Source: Albimonas sp963816545
GTDB lineage: Bacteria; Pseudomonadota; Alphaproteobacteria; Rhodobacterales; Rhodobacteraceae
Length of the DNA: 64,000 nucleotides
Direction of reading: 5' to 3'
Assembly (NCBI GenBank): GCA_963816545.1
Contig: CAWFLE010000020.1
Location: 1 to 64,000 of the forward strand
The position numbers were made by a program, and so were the translations under genes. Under the pieces are notes generated by a model. It did no database searches. It worked only from the letters and a program-made list of their open reading frames with translations, and was not told where the DNA came from. Positions 56,306 to 63,620 of the stretch are shown here, piece by piece (position 1 is the stretch's first letter; every line of letters begins with the position of its first letter).

Positions 56306-57487
56306 ATGATGAAGAATACCCAACCTGCGTGGCGGCGTGGATTGCGGACGCTCGGCCCTGCCATCCCCACGGCGCCGGTCCGGGAAGGGCTGCGGGCAGG
56401 TGTCGGCGCGGCGGCGGCGCTGGGGGTGTCGGGGCTGCTCGTGCTGGCGCCGGACGTGGACCTGCGGCTCGGGCTCTACATGGTGGCGCCTTTCGGCGCT
56501 TCGGCGGTGCTGCTGTTCGCGGCGCCCAACAGCCCCCTCGCGCAGCCTTGGTCCGCGGTCGTCGGGAATGTCGCGTCGGCGCTGGCGGGCGTGGCGGTGG
56601 TCATGTCCATACCCGACCGGGCGGCGAGCGCGGGGCTCGCCGTCGGGCTCGCCATCCTGGCGATGAGCCTCCTGCGCGCACTGCACCCGCCAGGCGGGGC
56701 CGTGGCGCTGACCGCGGCGCTGGCGCCCGACGCGGTGCGTGAGCTTGGCTTCAGGTTCGCTCTGGCTCCCGTCGGGCTCGGCACGGTGCTGCTCGTGGCG
56801 CTGGCGATGGTCTGGGCCCGCGCCACGGGCCGCCGCTACCCGTTCCGGCAGGCGGAGGCCGAGGACGACGGAACGGGCGAGCCGATCCCGCAGCTCGGGC
56901 TGGACCGGTCGGAGCTCGAGGAGATCCTCGTGGAACTTCGGCAGGGAGCGAACATCGGGGTGGAGGACCTCGCGCGCCTGATCGCAGCCGCCGAATTGCG
57001 CGCCGCGGCGCACAGGCTCGAGGGGCTGACCTGCGCCGATGTCATGTCCCGCGATCTCGTCACGGTCCTGCCGGAAGCGCCGATGCACCGGGTCGCGGAG
57101 CTGTTCCGTCGCCACGGCTTCACCTCGCTTCCCGTGGTGGCGGAGTACGGCCGCTACCTTGGCGCCATCTTCCAGATCCACCTGATCCGCCGGGGCCAGG
57201 AGGATTCGGCGCGCCTCGGGCGCAGTCTGCCGGCAGCGATGCGGCGCCTGTTCGACCGGGGCCGGCGCAACGGGCCGGTGGCCGCGGACCTCATGGCGGT
57301 GGGCCTGCCCCGGGTCTCGCCGACCGCGCCGGTGGGAAGCCTGCTGCCGCTGCTGGCGGAGGGGGAGTTCGAGGCCGTGCCGGTCTTGGACGGCGGCCGC
57401 ATCATCGGGATCGTGACGCGGACCGACCTCGTGGGCGCGCTGGCGCGGCGCGTGCTTCCGCCGCCTCCACCCGCTCCGGGCGGTTGA
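56306..57487 (+). CDS. HPP-family membrane protein with CBS domains
   Basis: A 393-residue protein. The N-terminal HPP domain (about 20-170) has five hydrophobic helices and the signature LRALHPPGGAVALTAALAPD. The C-terminal half carries two CBS motifs: CADVMSRDLVTVLPEAPMHR to HGFTSLPVVAEYGRYLGAIF, and VAADLMAVGLPRVSPTAPVG to FEAVPVLDGGRIIGIVTRTD. CBS pairs usually bind adenosyl ligands. HPP proteins of plant plastids and cyanobacteria transport nitrite. The adjacent nsrR gene (convergent) makes a nitrogen-oxide link attractive but unproved. ATG 56306 lies 5 bases after GGAGGAG. Confidence 0.88.
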   Translation: MMKNTQPAWRRGLRTLGPAIPTAPVREGLRAGVGAAAALGVSGLLVLAPDVDLRLGLYMVAPFGASAVLLFAAPNSPLAQPWSAVVGNVASALAGVAVVMSIPDRAASAGLAVGLAILAMSLLRALHPPGGAVALTAALAPDAVRELGFRFALAPVGLGTVLLVALAMVWARATGRRYPFRQAEAEDDGTGEPIPQLGLDRSELEEILVELRQGANIGVEDLARLIAAAELRAAAHRLEGLTCADVMSRDLVTVLPEAPMHRVAELFRRHGFTSLPVVAEYGRYLGAIFQIHLIRRGQEDSARLGRSLPAAMRRLFDRGRRNGPVAADLMAVGLPRVSPTAPVGSLLPLLAEGEFEAVPVLDGGRIIGIVTRTDLVGALARRVLPPPPPAPGG

Positions 57488-57493
57488 GGCCGA

Positions 57494-57952
57494 TCAGGGC
57501 CTGTTCGCCTCCGTCTCTGATCCGCCGCTTCCGCCCGGCGCCTCGAAGATCTCCGGCGGCAGCGCCACATCGGCCAGCGTTCTACGGTCCAGGACCTCCA
57601 GGAAGGCGCCGAGGCCCTTCTGGATCACCCCGGGCAGGCGGCAAGCGCCGATCACCGCGCAGCTCTTCCCGGCGCCGAAGCACTCGACCATCTCGAAATC
57701 CGGCTCGGTGACGCGGAGCACGTCGCCGAGCCGGATCTCCTCCGCCGGACGCGCGAGCCGAAAGCCCCCGGACCGCCCGCGGACGCCCTCAAGGAAGCCT
57801 TCGCGCACGAGAAGCGTCACCACCTTCATCAGATGCGCGCGGGAGATGCCGTAGGCCGCCGTCGTCTCGTCGATGGTGACGAGCCGCCTGTCCGAGGCCG
57901 CGGCGTACATCAGCACCCGCAGCGAATAATCCGAGAACTTCGTCAGCCGCAC
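57494..57952 (-). CDS. nsrR: Rrf2-family nitric-oxide-sensing repressor NsrR
   Basis: Iron-sulfur repressor of 152 residues that loses DNA binding when its cluster reacts with NO. The GTG at 57952 (VRLTKFSDYSLRVLMYAAAS) follows GGGAG; an ATG at 57994 is possible but the family begins with MRLT. The winged helix has ETTAAYGISRAHLMKVVTLL and VRGRSGGFRLARPAEEIRLG. The three cluster cysteines are in VECFGAGKSCAVIGACRLPG, the standard NsrR arrangement. It is divergent from the hemoglobin cluster, with an NsrR-type palindrome between. Confidence 0.9.
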   Translation of the reverse strand: MRLTKFSDYSLRVLMYAAASDRRLVTIDETTAAYGISRAHLMKVVTLLVREGFLEGVRGRSGGFRLARPAEEIRLGDVLRVTEPDFEMVECFGAGKSCAVIGACRLPGVIQKGLGAFLEVLDRRTLADVALPPEIFEAPGGSGGSETEANRP

Positions 57953-58028
57953 TTCGACCGCTCCCTGTCCGCCCTGTCTGCGCCAAGCCTTCATGCGGCG
58001 CGAACGCCACAGGAAGACATAGAGCCAT

Positions 58029-58053
58029 AAAGACGCATCGACAATGCATCTTT
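58029..58053. promoter_or_regulatory. Putative NsrR operator
   Basis: AAAGACGCAT and ATGCATCTTT, separated by CGACA, form an inverted repeat with 9 of 10 pairs matched. The half-site AAGATGCAT is the core of the known NsrR consensus. It lies between nsrR and the small-membrane-protein/hemoglobin genes, so it can control both directions. Confidence 0.75.
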
Positions 58054-58130
58054 AAATCTCCATCTTCCAGTCACCGACGAGGGACGCCTTTTCCCGCCCG
58101 TCGGAAACGCCGCATCGGAAGGAGATGGCC

Positions 58131-58367
58131 ATGCTCGCCGCCGTCCTCATCGCCAAACTCGCCGGGATCCTCACGCTCCTCATCCTCGCCTGGCTCGTGT
58201 TCCGGGTCGTGCGGGGCGGGGAGCCGGAGCAGCCCGCCGCCGCCCCCGTCGGACCGCAGCCTGACCCGATGGGCCGCACGATCATGCGGGGCTTCACCCT
58301 GATGCTGGTGATCGGCGTCGCGAGCGCCTTCGCCATCAGCATCGGCGAGATGGTTCAGGCCCTCTGA
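58131..58367 (+). CDS. Small two-helix membrane protein in the NsrR cluster
   Basis: A 78-residue protein with two hydrophobic helices (LAAVLIAKLAGILTLLILAW and FTLMLVIGVASAFAISIGEM) joined by a Pro/Ala/Gly-rich loop. The ATG at 58131 is chosen since GGAAGGAG lies 7 bases before it; an ATG at 58125 would be directly adjacent to that site. I do not recognise the family. First gene after the NsrR operator, followed by DUF6522 and hemoglobin genes, so NO stress is the likely condition of expression. Confidence 0.75.
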   Translation: MLAAVLIAKLAGILTLLILAWLVFRVVRGGEPEQPAAAPVGPQPDPMGRTIMRGFTLMLVIGVASAFAISIGEMVQAL

Positions 58368-58394
58368 AGACCTCTGCGGACACGGGAGGCGGAG

Positions 58395-58721
58395 ATGCGC
58401 GCGCCCATACTGCTTGAACCCACCGGGGACGGCTTCGCCATAGAGGCCGAGGACCTCGGAGCCCTGCTCGGCCTCCCGGCCGACGAGGTGCGGCAGGAGA
58501 TGCGCGAAAACCGGATCTCCACCCGCTTCGAGAAAGGGGCGGGCGAGCATGCGGGCACGTGGCGCGTCACCTTCCGCCGCGGTCACGACCGCGCGCAGCT
58601 CACCGTGGACGACGCGGGGCGGGAACTCCGGTTGAGCCGCGTCTCCTGGACGCCGCCCCGCCCCGGCCTCTTGCGCCCTCGGACCTCCGCGGGGTGGTGG
58701 ACGCCTTCTACGCCCGCGTGA
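58395..58721 (+). CDS. DUF6522-like protein
   Basis: A small protein starting MRAPILLEPTGDGFAIEAED with LGALLGLPADEVRQEMREN, the conserved beginning of a family often found beside NO-related genes, then GTWRVTFRRGHDRAQLTVDD. GGAGGCGGAG precedes the ATG. The C-terminal 25 codons overlap the hemoglobin frame and look like a shadow of it (RTSAGWWTPSTPA), so the true end is probably near 58640-58660 and one base may be missing or added. Function unknown. Confidence 0.65.
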   Translation: MRAPILLEPTGDGFAIEAEDLGALLGLPADEVRQEMRENRISTRFEKGAGEHAGTWRVTFRRGHDRAQLTVDDAGRELRLSRVSWTPPRPGLLRPRTSAGWWTPSTPA

Positions 58722-59071
58722 GGCGGGATGAGACGCTGGGCCCGCTCTTCGAGGACGCCGTGCACGACTGGTCCGCGCATCTGGATCGGCTTTCGGACTT
58801 CTGGTCCTCGATGATGCTCGGGAGCGGCGCGTACAAGGGCAATCCCTTCGGCAGGCACCTCAGGCACGCCTCGCGCATGGACCCTGCGATGTTCGACCGC
58901 TGGCTTGCCCTCTGGCGCGAGACGACGGAGGCGATGCTGCCGCCGGCCGACGCAGCCGTGGCGCAGGAGAAAGCCGCGAGGATCGCGCGCAGCCTCAGGA
59001 TGGCGCTGTTTCCGCAGGACGCAGGCGGCGGATTTCGGATGCCGGAGGCGGGCGGGCCGGTGGATGATTGA
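58559..59071 (+). CDS. Group III truncated hemoglobin
   Basis: A trHbIII-type globin. The conserved core begins at about 58690: DLRGVVDAFYARVRRDETLG, then PLFEDAVHDWSAHLDRLSDF, WSSMMLGSGAYKGNPFGRHL and MFDRWLALWRETTEAM. The heme-ligand His is expected in FGRHLRHA. The frame is open from a GTG at 58559, but the first 40 codons are Arg/Pro-rich, overlap the DUF6522 gene and are unlikely to be protein; the real start is uncertain and may have been lost by an indel. Group III globins, for example Campylobacter Ctb, are induced by NO, which fits the NsrR operator upstream. Confidence 0.85.
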   Translation: MARHLPPRSRPRAAHRGRRGAGTPVEPRLLDAAPPRPLAPSDLRGVVDAFYARVRRDETLGPLFEDAVHDWSAHLDRLSDFWSSMMLGSGAYKGNPFGRHLRHASRMDPAMFDRWLALWRETTEAMLPPADAAVAQEKAARIARSLRMALFPQDAGGGFRMPEAGGPVDD

Positions 59072-59109
59072 ATCCGGCTGGCGCCTCGGCTCCTCGTGGC
59101 CAGGCCCGA

Positions 59110-59137
59110 TCGCCGCCACTTTCGCCAGAGGCGGCGA
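59110..59137. terminator. Hairpin between the hemoglobin and DeoR genes
   Basis: An 8-bp stem (TCGCCGCC/GGCGGCGA) with a 12-base loop lies between two convergent genes. No T-tract is apparent. Weak evidence for a terminator. Confidence 0.35.
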
Positions 59138-59231
59138 ACGGCCGCTCGCTGCCGCCGAAACGAGGGTCTGCCATTCTTCCCGCACCTTCTGACGCGCCTG
59201 AAGCTCAACGAGTTGTTCTCCTGGCGCGCGC

Positions 59232-60056
59232 TCAGCGCGCTGGCGCCGCCCCCGGCAGCGGGGGAGCGGCGCACTCGACCACGCGGACGCCCGCAGCGCG
59301 CAGACCTTTGCCGAGGGTTCCGACCGGCGCCGTGTCGGTGAAAAGCGACTCGAACTCCTCGAAGCCGGCCACATGCGCGAAATGCCTGTCGCCGAACTTC
59401 CCGGCGTCGATGAGGAAATGCCGTCTTCGGCTCTGACGGAGCATCCGTCGCTTGATGACGTCGAAACCCTCGACCCTCTCGGTAACGCCCGCCTCGCTCA
59501 GGCCGGCGGCGCCGAGGAAGCAGTGGTCGACGTGACGGCCCTCGAGAAACTCCAGCGTGGCCGGCCCGATCACCGCCCCCTCCTCCGGCGCCAGGTCCCC
59601 CGGGGCGAGGACGACCCGCGCGCAGCGGCCGTGGCCGAGGATCATCGCCACCTCCAGGCTGTTCGTCACCACCGTGACCCGCTTCTCGGAGTAGGAGAGG
59701 AATCGGGCGAACTGGATGGTGGTGGAGCCCGCGTCGATCATCAGCGTCTCGCCGTCGGCCACGACCTCGACGGCAGCACGGCCGATCATCTCCCGCTCGG
59801 CCACCCGTTCGCGCCTTCGCTGGTCGAGGTCGCGCCGGGAGCCGGGATGAGGGGCCGAGGCGCCGCCATAGGCCCGACGCAGGTGGCCCGCCTGACTCAG
59901 CGCCTCCACGTCGCGCCGCGCGGTCTCGCCGCTGACGCCGAAGCGGGCGGCGAGGTCCGCCGTTCGGACGTGAGGCTTGAGCGTCAGTTCCAGCAGGATC
60001 TGGCGGCGGCGCTCGTCTTTCGTGAGGCGGCGGCCTGAGGTGGAAAGGTCTGTCAT
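59232..60056 (-). CDS. DeoR-family transcriptional regulator
   Basis: A 274-residue regulator. The helix-turn-helix part has RRRQILLELTLKPHVRTADL and FGVSGETARRDVEALSQAGH followed by RAYGGA. The C-terminal sugar-phosphate-sensing domain includes LMIDAGSTTIQFARFL, VVTNSLEVAMILG and FLGAAGLSEAGVTERVEGFD. It is divergent from the phnD-C-E-E operon with a 158-base intergenic region, so it probably controls that importer in response to a phosphorylated metabolite. Confidence 0.9.
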   Translation of the reverse strand: MTDLSTSGRRLTKDERRRQILLELTLKPHVRTADLAARFGVSGETARRDVEALSQAGHLRRAYGGASAPHPGSRRDLDQRRRERVAEREMIGRAAVEVVADGETLMIDAGSTTIQFARFLSYSEKRVTVVTNSLEVAMILGHGRCARVVLAPGDLAPEEGAVIGPATLEFLEGRHVDHCFLGAAGLSEAGVTERVEGFDVIKRRMLRQSRRRHFLIDAGKFGDRHFAHVAGFEEFESLFTDTAPVGTLGKGLRAAGVRVVECAAPPLPGAAPAR

Positions 60057-60214
60057 CCGTCGCTCATCAGATCGAGGATCGTGGCGGCAGAATATGTGCG
60101 AACCCGCAGATCTCCAACGTCATAGAGTTGCAACATTCCACATTAGGTGGTGTCATTCGCGGCAGAGCCGGCCGCGAAGGCGCGGCCGCGATCAGAAAAT
60201 GCGGGAGGATCAAG

Positions 60215-61198
60215 ATGCCGCGAAGCATGACGCCCATCGCCCTCGGCCTGGTGGCCGCGGCGGGTTTCGCCGCCGGCCCTGCGGCCGCGCAGGACTGTTC
60301 GAACCGGGGCGCGCTCGACCCGATGTATTGCGACGCGAACAACGACCTCGTGGCCGACGCGCCCGAGGACGAGAGCAAGCTGCGCAACCCCGACACCCTC
60401 GTGTTCGCCTACACGCCCGTCGAGGATCCCGCGATCTACGCCGACATCTGGGAGCCGTTCATCGAGCACCTGGAGAAGGTGACCGGCAAGGACGTCCAGT
60501 TCTTCGCCGTGCAGTCCAACTCCGCCGAGGTGGAGGCCATGCGGTCGGGGCGCCTGCACATCGCGGGCTTCTCCACCGGGCCGACCCCCTACGCGGTCAA
60601 CCTCGCGGGCGCGGTGCCCTTCGCGATCATGGGCTCGGATGACGGTCGCTTCGGCTACACGCTCCAGCTCTATACCCAGGCCGATTCCGACATCCAGACG
60701 CCGGCGGACCTGAAGGGCAAGCGGGTGGCGCATACCTCGCCGACCTCCAACTCCGGCAACCTCGCGCCCCGCGCGCTGTTCCCGGATCTGGGCGTGGTCC
60801 CGGACAAGGACTACGAGGTGACCTACTCGGGCTCTCACGACCAGTCGATGCTGGGCGTGGTTGCGGGCGACTACGACGCCGCCCCCGTGGCCTCCGAGGT
60901 GGTGGACCGCATGGCCGAGCGCGGGCTCTACGACCCCGCCGAGGTCCGCATCGTGTGGGAGAGCGACCCGTTCCCCACCACGTCCTACACCTACGCCCAT
61001 GACCTCGCGCCCGAGCTGAAGGAGAAGATCGAGGAAGCCTTCTTCTCGTTCGACTTCTCCGGCACCGCGCTGGGCGAGGAATTCACCGGCGTGAGCAAGT
61101 TCATCCCGATCACCTATGAAGATCAGTGGGCGGTGATCCGCCAGATCCAGAAGGCCAACGGGGTGCAGTACACGCCCGAGGGTCTCGCCTCCGAGTGA
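60215..61198 (+). CDS. phnD: Phosphonate/phosphate-ester-type ABC transporter binding protein PhnD
   Basis: Periplasmic protein of 327 residues, signal peptide MPRSMTPIALGLVAAAGFAA ending in AAAQ. The mature start CSNRGALDPMYCDANNDLVA has an Asp/Asn-rich segment seen in a particular PhnD subfamily. Conserved ligand-loop blocks are TLVFAYTPVEDPAIYADIWE, QSNSAEVEAMRSGRLHIAGF and HTSPTSNSGNLAPRALF. GGGAGG lies 7 bases before the ATG. The ligand may be a phosphonate, phosphite or phosphate ester. A hairpin separates it from phnC. Confidence 0.9.
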   Translation: MPRSMTPIALGLVAAAGFAAGPAAAQDCSNRGALDPMYCDANNDLVADAPEDESKLRNPDTLVFAYTPVEDPAIYADIWEPFIEHLEKVTGKDVQFFAVQSNSAEVEAMRSGRLHIAGFSTGPTPYAVNLAGAVPFAIMGSDDGRFGYTLQLYTQADSDIQTPADLKGKRVAHTSPTSNSGNLAPRALFPDLGVVPDKDYEVTYSGSHDQSMLGVVAGDYDAAPVASEVVDRMAERGLYDPAEVRIVWESDPFPTTSYTYAHDLAPELKEKIEEAFFSFDFSGTALGEEFTGVSKFIPITYEDQWAVIRQIQKANGVQYTPEGLASE

Positions 61199-61212
61199 TC
61201 CCCTGACCGACA

Positions 61213-61236
61213 GGGCCCGGCCTCGCGGCCGGGCCC
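61213..61236 (+). terminator. GC-rich intercistronic hairpin between phnD and phnC
   Basis: A perfect 9-bp stem (GGGCCCGGC/GCCGGGCCC) with a 6-base loop lies 14 bases after the phnD stop and 19 bases before the phnC start. No T-tract follows, so some transcription must pass. Confidence 0.65.
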
Positions 61237-61255
61237 GCCACGGAGCATCCCCCGC

Positions 61256-62032
61256 ATGTTGAAGATCACCGACCTCGTCAAGCGCTACGGCGACGGCGAC
61301 CCGGTCCTGAAGAACCTGTCGCTCGAGATCGAGGGGCAGAGCGTGGTGTCGATCATCGGCTCCTCCGGCGCCGGCAAGTCCACGCTGCTGCGCTGCATCA
61401 ACCGGCTGGTGGAGCCGACCTCGGGTTCCGTGGTGCTGAACGGGACGGAGCTGACCAGGCTCCATGGCCGCAAGTTGCGCGAGGCGCGGCGCAAGATCGG
61501 CATGGTGTTCCAGGGCTTCAACCTGGTGGACCGGCTGACGGTGATGGAGAACGTCCAGTCCGGGCGGCTGGGCTACATCTCCACCTGGGCGGCGGTGACG
61601 CGGCGCTATCCGAAGGAAGACATCCGCCGCGCCTATGAGCTGATGGAGCGGGTGGGCATCGCCCACTACGCCGACAAGCGCGCCGACGCGCTGTCGGGAG
61701 GGGAGCGGCAGCGCGTGGGCGTGGTGCGCGCGCTGATGCAGCAGCCGGAGATCCTGCTGGCGGACGAACCCACGGCGTCGCTGGACCCCAAGACCTCGGA
61801 GCAGATCATGGGCCTGCTGCGCGATCTCGCGTCGGAGCTGAAACTGCCGGTGCTGATCAACATCCACAACGTGACCGAGGCGAAGGAATACACCGACCGG
61901 ATCGTGGGCATGCGCTACGGTCGGATCATCTTCGATGACCTGCCCGCCAAGCTGGACGAGGAGGCGATGGAGCGGATCTATTCCGGCAGCCCCGCCGCCG
62001 ACCGGGCCAGCGACCTGGCGAAGGCGTCATGA
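61256..62032 (+). CDS. phnC: Phosphonate-type ABC transporter ATPase PhnC
   Basis: ATPase of 258 residues, intact. Walker A GSSGAGKSTLLRCINRLVEP (the INRL form is typical of PhnC), Q-loop MVFQGFNLVDRLTVMENVQS, signature LSGGERQRVGVVRAL, Walker B ILLADEPTASLDP and switch region LINIHNVTEAKEY. Its stop overlaps the phnE start in ATGA. Confidence 0.94.
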   Translation: MLKITDLVKRYGDGDPVLKNLSLEIEGQSVVSIIGSSGAGKSTLLRCINRLVEPTSGSVVLNGTELTRLHGRKLREARRKIGMVFQGFNLVDRLTVMENVQSGRLGYISTWAAVTRRYPKEDIRRAYELMERVGIAHYADKRADALSGGERQRVGVVRALMQQPEILLADEPTASLDPKTSEQIMGLLRDLASELKLPVLINIHNVTEAKEYTDRIVGMRYGRIIFDDLPAKLDEEAMERIYSGSPAADRASDLAKAS

Positions 62033-62820
62033 GCGCCACGCCGGATACTTGGCGGCGGCCGCCCTTCATCGCCAACCCCGCCTTGCGCTGGGCAGTCTAT
62101 GTCGGTGTCACGGTGTACGTGGTCTGGACGCTGGCCGCACTGCCCATCGACTGGAACCGGGTGGCCGAGGGGGTCACGCGGGCCGGTCGCATCTTCGGCG
62201 GCGCCTTCCCCCCGGATTTCGCGCGCAGCGGGCTGCTGATCGACGGCTTCCTGGAGAGCCTGAAGATCGCGATCCTCGCCACCTTCGGGGGGGTGCTGCT
62301 GTCTATCCCCATAGCGTTCATGGCGGCGCGCAACATCTCACCGCTGCCGGTCTACTACCTGGGCCGGGCGGTCATCATCGTCGCCCGCAGCTTCCACCCG
62401 GTGATCGTGGCGATCATCTTCGTGAAGGCGGTGGGTTTCGGGCCGTTCGCGGGGGTGCTGACGCTGGTGGTGTATTCCATCGGCTTCGTCGCCAAGATGC
62501 TGGCCGAGCGGATCGAGGAGATCGACTTCGGGCAGGTGGAGGCCATGCGCGCCGCGGGCGCCCCGTATTTCTCCACGCTGATCTACGCGATCTTCCCGCA
62601 GATCATGCCGCGGCAGGTGGGGCTGACCATCTACCAGCTCGATTCCAACCTGCGCGCCTCGGCGGTGGTGGGGATCGTGGGGGCGGGGGGGATCGGGTCG
62701 ACCCTCGCCAACGCCTTCGGGCGCTACGACTACGACTTCGCGCTCGCCATCACCATGGTCATCGTCGGCGTGATCCTGGTCAGCGAGGCGGTCAGCGGCC
62801 AGATCAGGAAGCGCATATGA
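62029..62820 (+). CDS. phnE: Phosphonate-type ABC transporter permease PhnE (first)
   Basis: Inner-membrane permease of 263 residues. It has LEIGKMPAT-type PhnE organisation with LESLKIAILATFGGVLLSIP, ARNISPLPVYYLGRAVIIVA, the EAA-type loop AERIEEIDFGQVEAMRAAGA and VVGIVGAGGIGSTLANAFGR. The start is in the phnC stop (ATGA), and the stop overlaps the second phnE in ATGA. Confidence 0.92.
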   Translation: MSATPDTWRRPPFIANPALRWAVYVGVTVYVVWTLAALPIDWNRVAEGVTRAGRIFGGAFPPDFARSGLLIDGFLESLKIAILATFGGVLLSIPIAFMAARNISPLPVYYLGRAVIIVARSFHPVIVAIIFVKAVGFGPFAGVLTLVVYSIGFVAKMLAERIEEIDFGQVEAMRAAGAPYFSTLIYAIFPQIMPRQVGLTIYQLDSNLRASAVVGIVGAGGIGSTLANAFGRYDYDFALAITMVIVGVILVSEAVSGQIRKRI

Positions 62821-63620
62821 CCCTCGCGGATCTCGGGCGGGACGACTGGGCCCGCTTCACCCCCAAGCAGCGGATGCAGCGCTACGCCGTGTTCGCCGCC
62901 TGCGCGCTGGCCATCGGCTGGGCGCTGACCAGCATCGAGGTGATCTGGGCCTGGGTCTGGGACAGCCCCAGCCAGATGGGCGACCTCTTCGGCCGGATGA
63001 TGCCGCCGGATCCGACCAACCTCGCGGCCATCCTGCGCGTGCTGTGGGAGACGGTGAACATCGCCACCATCGCCACCGCCTTCGCGGTGATCATCTCGCT
63101 GCCCGTGGCCTGGCTCGCGGCGCAGAACACCACGCCCAACCGCGCGACCCTGTGGCTCGGCCGCTTCATCCTGGTCTCGTCGCGGTCGATCAACACCATC
63201 ATCTGGGCGCTGCTGTTCGTGGCGATCTTCGGCCCCGGCGTGGTGGCGGGCATCATCGCCATCATGTTCCGGTCCATCGGCTTCGTGGGCAAGCTGCTGG
63301 GCGAGGCGATCGAGGAGATCGACAAGCGCCCCGTCGAGGCGCTGGAGGCCACCGGCGCCTCCCGCTTCAAGGTCATCGCCTACGCCATCGTGCCCCAGGT
63401 GATGCCGACCTTCTGGGCGGTCTCGATCCTGCGCTGGGACATCAACCTGCGCGAATCCACGGTGCTGGGGCTGGTGGGCGCGGGCGGCATCGGCATCATC
63501 CTCCAGGGGGCCATCGACACCTTCAACTGGCGGGAGGCGGCGACGGTGCTGCTCGCCATCCTCGCGCTGGTGATCCTCGGGGAGATCGTCTCCGCCTGGC
63601 TGCGCCGCCGCATCCTGTGA
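62817..63620 (+). CDS. phnE: Phosphonate-type ABC transporter permease PhnE (second)
   Basis: Second, divergent permease of 267 residues. LWETVNIATIATAFAVIISL, AAQNTTPNRATLWLGRFILV, FVGKLLGEAIEEIDKRPVEA and TVLGLVGAGGIGIILQGAID match PhnE. Paired PhnE1/PhnE2 permeases imply a heterodimer. Its stop overlaps the GTG start of the next gene. Confidence 0.92.
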   Translation: MTLADLGRDDWARFTPKQRMQRYAVFAACALAIGWALTSIEVIWAWVWDSPSQMGDLFGRMMPPDPTNLAAILRVLWETVNIATIATAFAVIISLPVAWLAAQNTTPNRATLWLGRFILVSSRSINTIIWALLFVAIFGPGVVAGIIAIMFRSIGFVGKLLGEAIEEIDKRPVEALEATGASRFKVIAYAIVPQVMPTFWAVSILRWDINLRESTVLGLVGAGGIGIILQGAIDTFNWREAATVLLAILALVILGEIVSAWLRRRIL

